From contig JAUXTT010000026.1 in the NCBI GenBank assembly GCA_030684395.1, forward strand, positions 1-64,000: 64,000 nucleotides of DNA, read 5' to 3'. Source of the stretch: Bacteroidota bacterium. Its GTDB lineage: Bacteria > Bacteroidota > Bacteroidia > B-17B0 > Aurantibacillaceae. Of the stretch, positions 42,949 to 52,181 are shown piece by piece (position 1 is the first letter of the stretch; the number at the start of each line of letters is the position of its first letter). The position numbers and the translations under genes are program-made. Below the pieces are notes generated by a model, which made no database searches, was not told the DNA's origin, and was given only the letters and a program-made list of their open reading frames with translations.

Positions 42949-44025
42949 ATGGAACTAGTAAAATTCATCAGCAACAACAAAGTTGAAAAGCAATTTGTTG
43001 CATCTCTAAGAAAAAATGTAAACGATTACTTTAAGCAAAAAAACATTTCTACGAAAGCAAATTTCGCAATGGTAATTAAAACCATTGTAATGGTAAGTTT
43101 GTACATTGTCCCGTACATTTTAATCCTGACCATTGGAATGCCATCATTAGTAGCTGCCGGTTTAGCTGTGCTAATGGGAATTGGGATTGCAGGTGTTGGG
43201 ATGGGCGTTATGCACGACGCTTGTCACGGGGCTTATTCAAAGCGACACTGGGTAAATAATATACTAGCAGGAAGCTTATATTTATTAGGCAGTAATGTCT
43301 TGAACTGGAAAATTCAGCACAATGTATTGCATCACAGTTTTACCAATATTTCCGGATTAGATGAGGATATTGAAAGCAAAGGTCCCATTCGTTTAGCTGA
43401 AAAAAAACCACTCCGCTGGTATCATAGATATCAGTTCGTTTATGCCTTTTTCTTTTACGGTTTAATGACTTTTTCTAAACTGTTTAATGACTTCACTAAT
43501 TTATTCAGTTATAATAAAAAAGGTTTAGTCAAAAGTCAGAATAAAAAACTTGCGCTTGAGTTCATAAAAATGGTAGTACGCAAAGCAGCTTATTTGGTTG
43601 GTATCATTGGACTTCCAATCTGGTTGACCGATTTTACCTGGTATGAAGTTTTAATTGGTTTCTTCATTATGCACTGGGTAGCCAGCGTAATTATGAGTTT
43701 TGTTTTTCAAATGGCACATGTGGTAGAAGGTGCTGAACAACCCGATCTGGAGCCAACCATTCATACTGACTGGCACGTGCATCAGTTTCACACAACCGCC
43801 GATTTTGCAAGAAAAAATAAAATATTAGGCTGGTACATTGGTGGTTTAAATTTTCAGATCGAGCACCATTTATTCCCAAATATTTGTCATATTCATTATC
43901 CTAAACTTGCTCCCATAGTTCAAAAAACAGCCATTGAATTTGGAATTCCTTATAACCTGAATAAAAGCTTTAGCTCTGCACTTTTATCTCATATTCATAG
44001 ATTAAAAGAATTAGGAAAAGCTTAA
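42949..44025 (+). CDS. Membrane fatty acid desaturase (acyl-CoA/acyl-lipid)
   Basis: Integral membrane di-iron enzyme of 358 residues that introduces a double bond with O2. The three His boxes are MHDACHGAYS, HNVLHHSF and QIEHHLFPN, and about four spans surround them (YIVPYILILTIGMPSLVAAGLAVLMG etc.). The QxxHH third box resembles front-end (delta-6-like) desaturases. It is 4 bases before a QueD-like gene and shares the operon with a truncated haemoglobin, whose O2 binding may matter for the oxygen-dependent enzyme. Confidence 0.93.
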   Translation: MELVKFISNNKVEKQFVASLRKNVNDYFKQKNISTKANFAMVIKTIVMVSLYIVPYILILTIGMPSLVAAGLAVLMGIGIAGVGMGVMHDACHGAYSKRHWVNNILAGSLYLLGSNVLNWKIQHNVLHHSFTNISGLDEDIESKGPIRLAEKKPLRWYHRYQFVYAFFFYGLMTFSKLFNDFTNLFSYNKKGLVKSQNKKLALEFIKMVVRKAAYLVGIIGLPIWLTDFTWYEVLIGFFIMHWVASVIMSFVFQMAHVVEGAEQPDLEPTIHTDWHVHQFHTTADFARKNKILGWYIGGLNFQIEHHLFPNICHIHYPKLAPIVQKTAIEFGIPYNLNKSFSSALLSHIHRLKELGKA

Positions 44026-44029
44026 TACA

Positions 44030-44506
44030 ATGAGTGTTGATACTGAGCAATACATTCGTGTTACCAAACAATTTGATTTTGAGATGGCGCATGCCCTACT
44101 TGGATATGATGGTCCCTGCAAAAATATACACGGGCACACCTATCAATTACGTGTAACTCTTTTAGGCAAAACAATTCAACAAACCGACAATCCTAAAGAC
44201 GGAATGATGATCGATTTTGGAGCATTGAAAAAAACAGTGTCAGAAAACGTTATTTCAAAATACGATCATGCCTTAGTGCTAAATAAAAACACGCCACAGC
44301 ATACTTTAGGGAATATACAAGAACACTTTGAAAACATTATTTTCCTTGACTTTCAACCTACCTGCGAAAACCTGTTATTACACATAAAAGATCTGCTAAA
44401 CGAAACGCTTGCCTCAACTCATTACAAATTGTTTGCTCTTCGTTTAGATGAAACCCGAACTTCTTATGCAGAATGGTTTTTATCGGACAACATTAAAATA
44501 GACTAA
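44030..44506 (+). CDS. 6-pyruvoyl-tetrahydropterin synthase / 6-carboxytetrahydropterin synthase family (QueD-like)
   Basis: Enzyme of 158 residues with the zinc-binding His pair in FEMAHAL and HGHTYQL, a Cys (GPCKNIHGH) that acts as catalytic residue in the family, and a conserved DHALVLNKNTP. It could make 6-carboxytetrahydropterin for queuosine or act as PTPS. Its position in the desaturase operon is unexplained; other queuosine genes are not nearby. Confidence 0.88.
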   Translation: MSVDTEQYIRVTKQFDFEMAHALLGYDGPCKNIHGHTYQLRVTLLGKTIQQTDNPKDGMMIDFGALKKTVSENVISKYDHALVLNKNTPQHTLGNIQEHFENIIFLDFQPTCENLLLHIKDLLNETLASTHYKLFALRLDETRTSYAEWFLSDNIKID

Positions 44507-44507
44507 A

Positions 44508-44912
44508 ATGAAAGACATTGAAACGCCTGGAGACATTAAATTACTCGTAGATTCATTTTATGATGACGTACAACTGAATCCATTGTTAGGGAATGTATTC
44601 AATAATGTGATGAGAACCAATTGGGAAAAGCACTTGCCCAAGATGTATGGATTTTGGGAAAACATTGTTTTTCAAACCGGTAACTACAGAGGGAGGCCCT
44701 TTCTTCCTCATCTGGAAGTGAATGCCAAAGAAACACTTACATCCAATCATTTTAATACCTGGCTTCAATTATTCCACCAAACTATTGACAAACATTTTAG
44801 CGGGCCAAAAGCGGAAGAATTAAAATTCAAATCTCAAAATATAAAAGAGATCTGGAATTTTAAGATTGACTACATCAATAATTACGATGCATTGAGCGAG
44901 GAACAGAAATAA
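44508..44912 (+). CDS. Group III truncated haemoglobin
   Basis: Small haem protein of 134 residues with the 2/2 globin helices: DIKLLVDSFYDDVQLNPLLG (helix B-C), the FWENIVFQTGNYRGRPFLPHLEV segment of group III, and LTSNHFNTWLQLF, where the His would be the proximal ligand. It may bind or buffer O2 or NO. One base separates it from the QueD-like gene. The Fnr-boxed promoter fits known hypoxic control of such globins. Confidence 0.9.
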   Translation: MKDIETPGDIKLLVDSFYDDVQLNPLLGNVFNNVMRTNWEKHLPKMYGFWENIVFQTGNYRGRPFLPHLEVNAKETLTSNHFNTWLQLFHQTIDKHFSGPKAEELKFKSQNIKEIWNFKIDYINNYDALSEEQK

Positions 44913-44979
44913 GTCTTTCCCATTGCTATCCGCGCATTCATCGCCTCCAAATTGCTTCAGTATTAACGGACTATTTTTT

Positions 44980-44987
44980 GTATTTTT
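44980..44987 (+). promoter_or_regulatory. -7 box of xdhC
   Basis: TATTTTTG matches TAnnTTTG, 37 bases before the GTG start. The 35-base upstream position has no TGA-N6-TCA palindrome, so it is a control for the oxygen-type promoters. Confidence 0.4.
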
Positions 44988-45023
44988 GTTTGAAACAGAT
45001 TTATAAAATCTATCTGTGAAAAC

Positions 45024-45785
45024 GTGAGCAGCATCTACAGCAAAATACTTGAAATTGAAAACGGCAACACAAAAGCTGCTCTTTGCACCATTGTATCAAC
45101 CAAAGGTTCGGCTCCCCGCAAAACGGGTTCTAAAATGATCGTTTATGAAAACGGAAAGATCGATGGAACCATTGGTGGTGGTGCGCTCGAAAAACTGGTT
45201 ATTGAACAAGCTCAAGATGTTTTAAAAAACAACACTTCAAAAATTGTAATCCACAACCTTGTTAAAGACCTTGCCATGTGTTGCGGCGGAACGGTTGAAC
45301 TTTTTATTGAACCTATTATGAATAAGAAAAAATTATACATCTTTGGATTGGGACATATTGGAAAATCTCTTTCAAAATTTGCCGTTGATCTGGATTTTAA
45401 TGTCACTGTTATCGATGATCGTTACGATGCCTTTGATAATTTCGATATTCCCGACTGCATGATCATAAAAGAACATCACGCAACTGCAATTGAGAAATTG
45501 GTTTTTGATGAACATACTTTTGTGGTGATCCTAACACATGATCATCAATATGATAGAGAGATCCTTGCACTTACTTCAAAAAAGAAACATCAGTACATCG
45601 GAATGATTGGCAGCGAGCGCAAGGTAGAGATAGCTAAAAAGAACATGGTTGCTTTTAATATCATGGATGCAGAAGAAATTAAAAAGATTGATATGCCCAT
45701 TGGTCTTGATATAGAAGCCATTACTCCTCAGGAAATCGCTATTAGCATACTCGCTAAGCTTATTGATGTAAGGAATAAAAAATAA
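45024..45785 (+). CDS. xdhC: XdhC/CoxI family molybdenum-cofactor insertion protein
   Basis: Protein of 253 residues starting at GTG (VSSIYSKILEIENGN). The N-terminal XdhC/CoxI part (STKGSAPRKTGSKMIVYENGKIDGTIGGGALEKLV) and the C-terminal Rossmann part (YIFGLGHIGKSLSKFAVDLDF...GMIGSERKV) match XdhC, which binds Moco and delivers it, sulphurated, to xanthine dehydrogenase. It lies 68 bases before xdhA, on the same strand, and precedes the xdhAB pair as expected. Confidence 0.93.
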   Translation: MSSIYSKILEIENGNTKAALCTIVSTKGSAPRKTGSKMIVYENGKIDGTIGGGALEKLVIEQAQDVLKNNTSKIVIHNLVKDLAMCCGGTVELFIEPIMNKKKLYIFGLGHIGKSLSKFAVDLDFNVTVIDDRYDAFDNFDIPDCMIIKEHHATAIEKLVFDEHTFVVILTHDHQYDREILALTSKKKHQYIGMIGSERKVEIAKKNMVAFNIMDAEEIKKIDMPIGLDIEAITPQEIAISILAKLIDVRNKK

Positions 45786-45795
45786 GTTCCTTTAT

Positions 45796-45815
45796 GCCCA
45801 TAAAACGGGTTTTTT
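45796..45815 (+). terminator. Weak hairpin with T-run after xdhC
   Basis: GCCC (45796-45799) pairs with GGGT (45807-45810) around a short loop and is followed by TTTTTC. The stem is short, so it may only attenuate transcription into xdhA. Confidence 0.35.
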
Positions 45816-45853
45816 CTTAAATTTACGAGAACGATATTTTAATCAGGCATCCT

Positions 45854-47302
45854 ATGCAGCAAACTATTTCATTTGTATTAGACGGAAAAATTCAGACACT
45901 TACTTTTAATGAGACCTTTGGTCCAACAACCACCGTTTTAAATTTCCTTCGCAAAAGCGCAGAACACAAAGGTGTGAAAGAAGGTTGTGCAGAAGGCGAT
46001 TGCGGGGCATGTACTGTGGTTATTGGAGAATTGAATACTGATAATAAAATCACTTACAAAGCAATGGACTCTTGTTTGGTGTTTTTACCTATGATCCATG
46101 GCAAACAGCTTATCACCGTTGAGAATTTAAAACAACAAAAAGGTGTTACTGAGGTGTTGCATCCTGTTCAGCAGGAAATGGTAGATTGTAACGGAAGTCA
46201 GTGCGGTTATTGTACTCCGGGCATCATTATGTCGATGTTCTCTTTATATAAGAATGAAAATAATCCTGCAAAAGAAAGTATTGATGATGCATTAACAGGA
46301 AATCTTTGCAGATGTACAGGCTACAAACCCATTATTGAAGCTACGGCCAAAGCCTGTGTAAACAACGGAGAAGATCATTTTGTTCGGAATGAAAAGCAGA
46401 TTGTTGAACTATTATCGCAAATAAAAGACTCTACAAACTCTATTGGAATAAACACAGCAACTCAAAAGTATTATCAGCCAAAAACCAAAGCAGAAGCATT
46501 TGAAATGAGAAATAAAATGCAGGACTCTGTTTTAGTGGGTGGCGCAACTGATGTGGCTTTACGTGTAACAAAACGACATGAGGTTTTAAAAGAGATCATT
46601 GATCTTTCTAATATTGAAGAGTTAAAAAAATGCACTATTACCGATTATGTAATCAAGTTCGGAGCTGGCATGAGTTTGGAAGAAGTAAGAAAAATCTCAA
46701 GGAACGAATTGTCCGCATTGCACGAAACGCTTTCTGTATTTGGCTCACGTCAGATCAGAACATTAGCAACTTTTGGAGGAAATCTTGGTTCAGGTTCACC
46801 AATCGGAGATACACTTCCAATACTAATGGCTTATGATGCAGAAATCAAACTGCAGGGAGTTGACGGAGACCGTGTAGTTAAAATGAACAATTTTATACTG
46901 GGCTATCGACAAACAGACCGTAAACCAAATGAAATCATAACTTCCATCATCATTAATAAACCATCTACAAATACAATAGTAAAATTCTACAAAGTATCTA
47001 AAAGAAAAGACTTAGACATTTCCACAGTAAGCGCGGGTTTTAGTGTAACACTCGACAAAAACAAAGTAAGCGGAATTACATTAGCTTACGGCGGAATGGC
47101 AGCAACAACCAAACGTGCAACCGAAGCAGAAGTTTTTTTAATGGCTAATGAATGGACCCGTGAAAACATAGAACAAGCAATGCCAATGATCGAAAAAGCT
47201 TTCACTCCCATTTCGGATGCCCGATCAGGTGCTGAATTCAGAAGTGTTGTTGCAAAAAACTTATTAATGAAATTTTGGAGCGAAACCAGCAATCAAAAAT
47301 AA
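45854..47302 (+). CDS. xdhA: Xanthine dehydrogenase small subunit (2Fe-2S and FAD domains)
   Basis: Electron-transfer subunit of 482 residues. The first 2Fe-2S set is C45, C50, C53 and C74 (CAEGDCGAC, then DSCLVF); the second is C117, C120, C152 and C154 (CGYCTPG, LCRCTGYKP). The FAD domain starts with VGGATDVALRV near residue 218 and carries TFGGNLGSGSPIGDTLPIL. It works with xdhB to oxidise hypoxanthine and xanthine to urate. The gap to xdhB is 46 bases. Confidence 0.96.
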   Translation: MQQTISFVLDGKIQTLTFNETFGPTTTVLNFLRKSAEHKGVKEGCAEGDCGACTVVIGELNTDNKITYKAMDSCLVFLPMIHGKQLITVENLKQQKGVTEVLHPVQQEMVDCNGSQCGYCTPGIIMSMFSLYKNENNPAKESIDDALTGNLCRCTGYKPIIEATAKACVNNGEDHFVRNEKQIVELLSQIKDSTNSIGINTATQKYYQPKTKAEAFEMRNKMQDSVLVGGATDVALRVTKRHEVLKEIIDLSNIEELKKCTITDYVIKFGAGMSLEEVRKISRNELSALHETLSVFGSRQIRTLATFGGNLGSGSPIGDTLPILMAYDAEIKLQGVDGDRVVKMNNFILGYRQTDRKPNEIITSIIINKPSTNTIVKFYKVSKRKDLDISTVSAGFSVTLDKNKVSGITLAYGGMAATTKRATEAEVFLMANEWTRENIEQAMPMIEKAFTPISDARSGAEFRSVVAKNLLMKFWSETSNQK

Positions 47303-47348
47303 ATACCCCTTCAATCAGAAATTTTGAATCTAAAATCAGAAATGCCTC

Positions 47349-49652
47349 ATGAATATTCCTCACGATAGCGCAACAAAACATGTTTCCGGTCAGTCGGTTT
47401 ATATTGACGATATACTTATCAATTCTCAACTACTTGTAGGACGTGTTGTATACAGTAAACACGCACATGCAAAAATTACAAAACTGGATCTGGAAGCGGC
47501 AAAAAAATTTCACGGTGTTCACGCTGTTTTATCTTATAAAGACATTCCGGGTCACAATCAGATGGGACCTGTAGTACACGATGAAGTGTGTTTGGCTGTA
47601 GGTATAGTAGAATGTATAGGGCAAGCAATTGTATTAATTGCTGCAGAAACAGAAGAGATCGCTATTGCTGCAGAAAAACTGATCACTATTGAGTACGAAC
47701 CTTTAGAAGCTATTTTAGATATTCGCACTGCGATTGAAAAAAACACTTTATTAGGTCCGGTAAGAACTATGCAACGTGGTGATGCAGATGCTGCCCTGAA
47801 AAAAACAAAACACATTATCACAGGCGAATTAGAAACAGGGGCGCAAGAACATTGGTACTTAGAAACACAATCGTGCGTATGCGTTCCGGGTGAACAACAG
47901 GAAATCATTGCATATAGTTCCACACAGCATCCTTCCGAAACACAAGCCATCATTGCTGAAGTATTAGGTGTTGGGAAAAACGAAATTGTTGTTGAAACGC
48001 GCAGAATGGGTGGAGCTTTTGGAGGAAAAGAAACACAAGGGAACTGGACTGCTGCATGGTCGGCACTTTTATGCCATGCTACCAAACGTCCGGTAAAAAT
48101 TCGTTTATTCAGAGATGATGATCAGATCATGACCGGCAAACGTCATCCATATTTAATTCGTTACGAAGTTGGATTTGATGATGCAGGAAAAATTGATGCA
48201 ATGAAAGTGGAACAAAATGCAGATGGTGGTTACGCAACCGATCTGAGCCTTGCCATTTTAGAACGTGCCATGTTGCATGCAGACAATAGTTACTACATTC
48301 CAAATATATTAGTAACCGGCAGAGCATACAAAACCAATCACCCTTCCAACACGGCCTATAGAGGTTTTGGTGGGCCACAAGGAATGGCGGGAATGGAAAC
48401 CATCATCGATCGCATTGCACGCACATTAAAAAAAGATGCAGCTGATATTCGTAAACTAAATTTTTACGGAATTGATAAAGATAACATCACGCATTACGGA
48501 CAAGAAGTTGAATTGAATCGTTTACATGTATTGTATGATAAACTGATCAACACTTCTGAATATTATGCGAGAAGAAAAGCTGTAAATGAATTCAATGTAA
48601 AAAATGAATTTTATAAAAAAGGGTTAGCCTTAACTCCTGTGAAGTTTGGGATTTCCTTTACTACTTCATTCTTGAATCAGGCAGGTGCATTGGTGAACAT
48701 CTATAAAGACGGAACCATTTTAGTAAACCACGGTGGTACTGAAATGGGTCAGGGACTCAACACCAAAATACTGCAGATTGCTGCTGCCGAATTAGGAGTG
48801 AGTAATGCTAAAATAAAAGTAAACGCAACCAATACATCCAAAGTTCCAAACACTTCGGCTACTGCAGCTTCTGCCGGAACTGACTTAAATGGAATGGCGG
48901 TAAAAAACGCAATCGATACATTAAAAGAACGTATAACGGGTTTGTTCGCAAAAGAATTCAGCAAGTCGTCCCCGGAAAATCCATCATTGCAGGAAAACAT
49001 TGCAATTGAAAATGATCTGATCTTCGATAGAAAAAATCCTGATCGAAAAATTCCATTTGATGAAGCAATGAACGTCTGTAATTTTAATCAGGTGAGTTTA
49101 AGCGCAACCGGGTTTTATAAAACACCAAACATTGGGTGGGACAAAGCAACGGGTTGGGGGAAACCATTTAACTACTTCGCTTTCGGAATGTGCGTGAGCG
49201 AAGTAATGGTTGATACATTAACAGGTTTTTATAAAAACCTTCGTACAGACATTTTACATGATGTTGGAGAATCAATAAATCATGGAATTGATAAAGGACA
49301 AATTGAAGGTGCCTACATACAAGGTGTGGGCTGGTGTACAACCGAAGAAGTAAAATGGAATGATAAAGGACATTTATTAAATCATTCACCTGATACTTAT
49401 AAGATTCCATCTGTTCAGGATATTCCGGAAGATTTCAGAGTAGAGATTATGCAGGGAATACCAAATCCAAATGCTATCAGAAAAAGTAAGGCAGTAGGTG
49501 AGCCGCCATTCATGCATGCCTTCGCAACATGGTTAGCGATCAAAGATGCTATCTCTGCGGTGGGAGATCACAAGCACGAGCCGAAGTTTAAACTGCCTGC
49601 TACAAACGAAGTCATCCTTCTAAGTATAGAAGAACTGAAAAAACGTCACTAA
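47349..49652 (+). CDS. xdhB: Xanthine dehydrogenase molybdopterin-binding subunit
   Basis: Catalytic Moco subunit of 767 residues. It shows the family motifs GGAFGGKE (binding of the cofactor), TAYRGFGGPQGM, EMGQGLNTKILQIAA and the catalytic Glu in KAVGEPPF (E718). Together with xdhA it converts hypoxanthine and xanthine to urate. The stop codon is directly followed by a 20-bp palindrome and the tyrosine transposase gene. Moco is supplied by the moa/moe genes 8-13 kb further on. Confidence 0.96.
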   Translation: MNIPHDSATKHVSGQSVYIDDILINSQLLVGRVVYSKHAHAKITKLDLEAAKKFHGVHAVLSYKDIPGHNQMGPVVHDEVCLAVGIVECIGQAIVLIAAETEEIAIAAEKLITIEYEPLEAILDIRTAIEKNTLLGPVRTMQRGDADAALKKTKHIITGELETGAQEHWYLETQSCVCVPGEQQEIIAYSSTQHPSETQAIIAEVLGVGKNEIVVETRRMGGAFGGKETQGNWTAAWSALLCHATKRPVKIRLFRDDDQIMTGKRHPYLIRYEVGFDDAGKIDAMKVEQNADGGYATDLSLAILERAMLHADNSYYIPNILVTGRAYKTNHPSNTAYRGFGGPQGMAGMETIIDRIARTLKKDAADIRKLNFYGIDKDNITHYGQEVELNRLHVLYDKLINTSEYYARRKAVNEFNVKNEFYKKGLALTPVKFGISFTTSFLNQAGALVNIYKDGTILVNHGGTEMGQGLNTKILQIAAAELGVSNAKIKVNATNTSKVPNTSATAASAGTDLNGMAVKNAIDTLKERITGLFAKEFSKSSPENPSLQENIAIENDLIFDRKNPDRKIPFDEAMNVCNFNQVSLSATGFYKTPNIGWDKATGWGKPFNYFAFGMCVSEVMVDTLTGFYKNLRTDILHDVGESINHGIDKGQIEGAYIQGVGWCTTEEVKWNDKGHLLNHSPDTYKIPSVQDIPEDFRVEIMQGIPNPNAIRKSKAVGEPPFMHAFATWLAIKDAISAVGDHKHEPKFKLPATNEVILLSIEELKKRH

Positions 49653-49672
49653 CCCCAGACTTCAGTCTGGGG
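49653..49672. repeat. Perfect palindrome upstream of the Y1 transposase
   Basis: CCCCAGACTTCAGTCTGGGG has 9-bp arms around a TC centre. It starts directly after the xdhB stop codon, so it may also end transcription. Palindromes of this sort mark the ends recognised by REP-associated tyrosine transposases. Confidence 0.6.
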
Positions 49673-49710
49673 CTTACAAACAAAGGGCTAAAGACCATAA
49701 CACTAAGAAC

Positions 49711-50130
49711 ATGGCACATGTAAAAATATGGATACATGCAGTATGGGGAACAAAAAACCGACACAGATATCTAACAAAAGAAATAAGAGAAAAGGTTATC
49801 TCTCACATCAAACAAAATGCTAAGCAAAAAGGAATATACATCGACAGCGTTAATGGGTACGATGAACATCTACACTGCTTGTTATCACTAAACGCAGACA
49901 TAAGCATAGCGAAAGCAATGCAATTAATAAAAGGAGAATCAGCCTTCTGGATCAACAAAGAAAAAATCACTTCTACCAAATTCGAATGGGCCGTTGAATA
50001 TTATGCAGCTTCAGTAAGTGAATCGGTGTTACCTAAAGTAAGAGCGTATATTAAAAACCAAGAAGAGCATCATAAGAAAACCACATTCCAAGAAGAATAT
50101 GAAGAGTTCATAAAAAACTACCCTTTCTAG
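49711..50130 (+). CDS. tnpA: IS200/IS605-type (REP-associated) Y1 transposase
   Basis: Single-strand transposase of 139 residues: HUH motif HLHCLL (about 51-56), and the catalytic Tyr in VRAYIKNQEEHHKK near residue 113. Start MAHVKIWIHAVWGTKNR is characteristic of the RAYT/IS200-like group. There is no tnpB partner. It sits between xdhB and the purine genes on the other strand, with palindromes on both sides (49653-49672, 50136-50147, 50162-50197). It could be active or domesticated. Confidence 0.88.
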   Translation: MAHVKIWIHAVWGTKNRHRYLTKEIREKVISHIKQNAKQKGIYIDSVNGYDEHLHCLLSLNADISIAKAMQLIKGESAFWINKEKITSTKFEWAVEYYAASVSESVLPKVRAYIKNQEEHHKKTTFQEEYEEFIKNYPF

Positions 50131-50135
50131 GATCA

Positions 50136-50217
50136 GGGCTAAAGCCCATACTTTCTTGCCATGCATTAACCTCGCGCTGAAGCACGAGGTTAATGCACTT
50201 CTGATAATGCGCTTCAG
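50136..50217. repeat. Palindromic repeats downstream of the Y1 transposase
   Basis: GGGCTAAAGCCC (50136-50147) is a short palindrome. TGCATTAACCTCG (50162-50174) and CGAGGTTAATGCA (50185-50197) form a perfect 13-bp hairpin, and its loop word CTGAAGC is complementary to GCTTCAG at 50211-50217. A related GGGCTAAAGACC stands upstream of the gene near 49686. They resemble REP-type structures. Confidence 0.6.
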
Positions 50218-50279
50218 TAGCACAAAATAAAAACCCCACACCAGAGTGCAGGGTTCAAAGTCTATACGTATACAAAATA

Positions 50280-51719
50280 CTAATTCACCGCTTTCTTTCT
50301 TCTACCTTCAAGTATTTTCAGGAATGAACGAGTTCTGATCTCTTCCATAGTAAGACCAGTTGCAGTAACATCCTCTGCACTGATCGCTCCGCAGTTCATG
50401 GCACGAAGGAAATAATTTAATAAACCTTGACCTGTTGCTGCATCATCAAATACATCATCGGTTAAAGTTGCTCTTGCTGCTTTTTCCACAAATGCTTTTA
50501 AACGTTTTGCTGCATCTTCGTAGCTTTCTAAAAAGAAAGAATATACTGCTGCGTAACGCATAGGGAATTGTGCAGGATTAAGATCCCATCCCTGATACAA
50601 GCCTTTCCATAAAGAATAACGTGTGTGGTCGTAAGCTTTTTTCCAACTGCGTTGAACTACCATTTTGTTTTCTGCAATTTGTTCTGCAGTAAGATTATCT
50701 CCTCTGTTTGGCCCTATTGGCATCACATTGGTAGCTCCATCCGATAACCAAATTCCTGTTGCACCCAAAGACACTTTCATGAAGTGATGTGCAAAATCAC
50801 ATACTGCGTGACCCATGTCCTGATACTTAGCTGTTATATTACATGCGGCTGTATAATCATAAGTTCCGAATGCTGTAGCGATCATTCTACCTTTACTTGC
50901 TTCTACAAAAGTTCTTAATGGGTTTTTTCCGTCTTTGTCGATAACAGCTTGTGTGGTTTCCACCATCATCTCCATTTTCAATGAATCTTTTTCGATTTTT
51001 GTATTTGCTTCTATCGTTTCAAATAATTTTACCAAAGCAGCAACCTGCTCAGGAATAGTAACCTTTGGCAACATCACAACAAAATTGTTAGGTAGTTTAC
51101 CATTCGTATGTTCAGCTAATGTAGTCAAGAAAATATCCAAAGTTCTTACTCCTCGTTCTTTCAAATCTTCTGTAAAAGGTTTGATACGAATACCAATGAA
51201 TGGAGACAATGAATGCGCTTCCATCCCTTTTGCCACTTCAATTGCAGCCTTTTCAGCAGTAGCATCTTCTTCTTCCCACGATCTGTTTCCAAAACCATCT
51301 TCAAAATCAATTCGGAAATCTTCCAAAGCTTCCGTTTTTAATTTATTGATCACTTTATTATAAGTTGAATAAGACAACCAAGCGGTTTCTTTTTTACGAT
51401 CCTGCTCAGAAAGTCCATCCATCTTTTTGATCAATGCATCAATTGCAGCTGCATCATTCGGAAGTGACTCCCATCCCGAAAGGTGAATTGCTTTTGCAAA
51501 CTCAACAAAGTTAGGAGCGTTGTTCACCAAAGTTTTTAATGCAGCTTGCCCCATCTTTGCTGCCGTATCTGAAGTAAAAAGATCAGCACCTCCATACACA
51601 GTGTGTACAGGTTGCCTGTCAGGTTTATCGCCGGGATAAATAGTTTGAAAAGCTTTGTTTGCTTTTCCTAATTCGTTCAGGATAGATTCTCTTTCGTTGT
51701 TTGGAATGGATTGTTTCAT
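50280..51719 (-). CDS. DUF6986-like HpcH/HpaI (malate synthase/citrate lyase) superfamily protein
   Basis: Protein of 479 residues without signal. It has the TIM-barrel lyase features LEDFRIDFEDGFGNRSWEEED, FIGIRIKPF, VVMLPKVTIPEQV and KMEMMVETTQAVI (metal-binding acids). I match it to the DUF6986 group, sometimes given uncertain names such as phosphoenolpyruvate kinase; no activity is established here. It is on the same strand as uraH, uraD, alc and allB and upstream of none of them. A role in using glyoxylate or an analogue from ureidoglycolate is plausible but is inference. Confidence 0.7.
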   Translation of the reverse strand: MKQSIPNNERESILNELGKANKAFQTIYPGDKPDRQPVHTVYGGADLFTSDTAAKMGQAALKTLVNNAPNFVEFAKAIHLSGWESLPNDAAAIDALIKKMDGLSEQDRKKETAWLSYSTYNKVINKLKTEALEDFRIDFEDGFGNRSWEEEDATAEKAAIEVAKGMEAHSLSPFIGIRIKPFTEDLKERGVRTLDIFLTTLAEHTNGKLPNNFVVMLPKVTIPEQVAALVKLFETIEANTKIEKDSLKMEMMVETTQAVIDKDGKNPLRTFVEASKGRMIATAFGTYDYTAACNITAKYQDMGHAVCDFAHHFMKVSLGATGIWLSDGATNVMPIGPNRGDNLTAEQIAENKMVVQRSWKKAYDHTRYSLWKGLYQGWDLNPAQFPMRYAAVYSFFLESYEDAAKRLKAFVEKAARATLTDDVFDDAATGQGLLNYFLRAMNCGAISAEDVTATGLTMEEIRTRSFLKILEGRRKKAVN

Positions 51720-51768
51720 GATTTGTCTTTCAATTTGTGTTTAGCGCCTCTCCCTCGTCTTCCTCTCT

Positions 51769-51785
51769 ACTTCGACAAGCTCAGT
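51769..51785. repeat. Dispersed ACTTCGACAAGCTCAGT repeat
   Basis: This 17-mer in the 120-base gap before uraH is identical to bases 61500-61516 inside the annotated start of moaE. Its surroundings form a short inverted repeat with CTCTC/GAGAG ends. Confidence 0.65.
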
Positions 51786-51839
51786 ATAAACTTGAGAGGG
51801 ACGATTGAGTTGCTATATTTTAATTTATTCTTCTTCTAA

Positions 51840-52181
51840 TTAACTTCCTCTGTATGTGGAATAACCATAAGGATTCAATAACAAAGGAACGTGGTAATGT
51901 GATGTATCAAATGTTTCGAAGTCAATAGTTACTGTTGGGTAAAATCCCTTCACGCCTTGTGCATTAAAATAAGAAGCTGTATAAAATACTAATCGGTAAT
52001 TGCCGGGTTGTAATAACTCGCCTTCTTTTAATAATCCAGGAAGTCTGCCGTCTGCGTTAGTTTCACCACTTCCGAGAACAGTCCAGGTGCCATCATCATT
52101 TGGTTTTTCTAATTTAATGGTAACACCTTGTGCGGGTTTGCCTTTGGATGTATCTAATATGTGTGTAGTAAGTTGACTCAT
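51840..52181 (-). CDS. uraH: 5-hydroxyisourate hydrolase (transthyretin-like)
   Basis: Protein of 113 residues, a transthyretin-fold enzyme that hydrolyses 5-hydroxyisourate to OHCU. It starts LTTHILDTSKGKPAQGV (His in the active site) and ends with the catalytic tetrapeptide YRGS, the family hallmark. It overlaps uraD by 4 bases, so the two are translationally coupled. Confidence 0.96.
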   Translation of the reverse strand: MSQLTTHILDTSKGKPAQGVTIKLEKPNDDGTWTVLGSGETNADGRLPGLLKEGELLQPGNYRLVFYTASYFNAQGVKGFYPTVTIDFETFDTSHYHVPLLLNPYGYSTYRGS

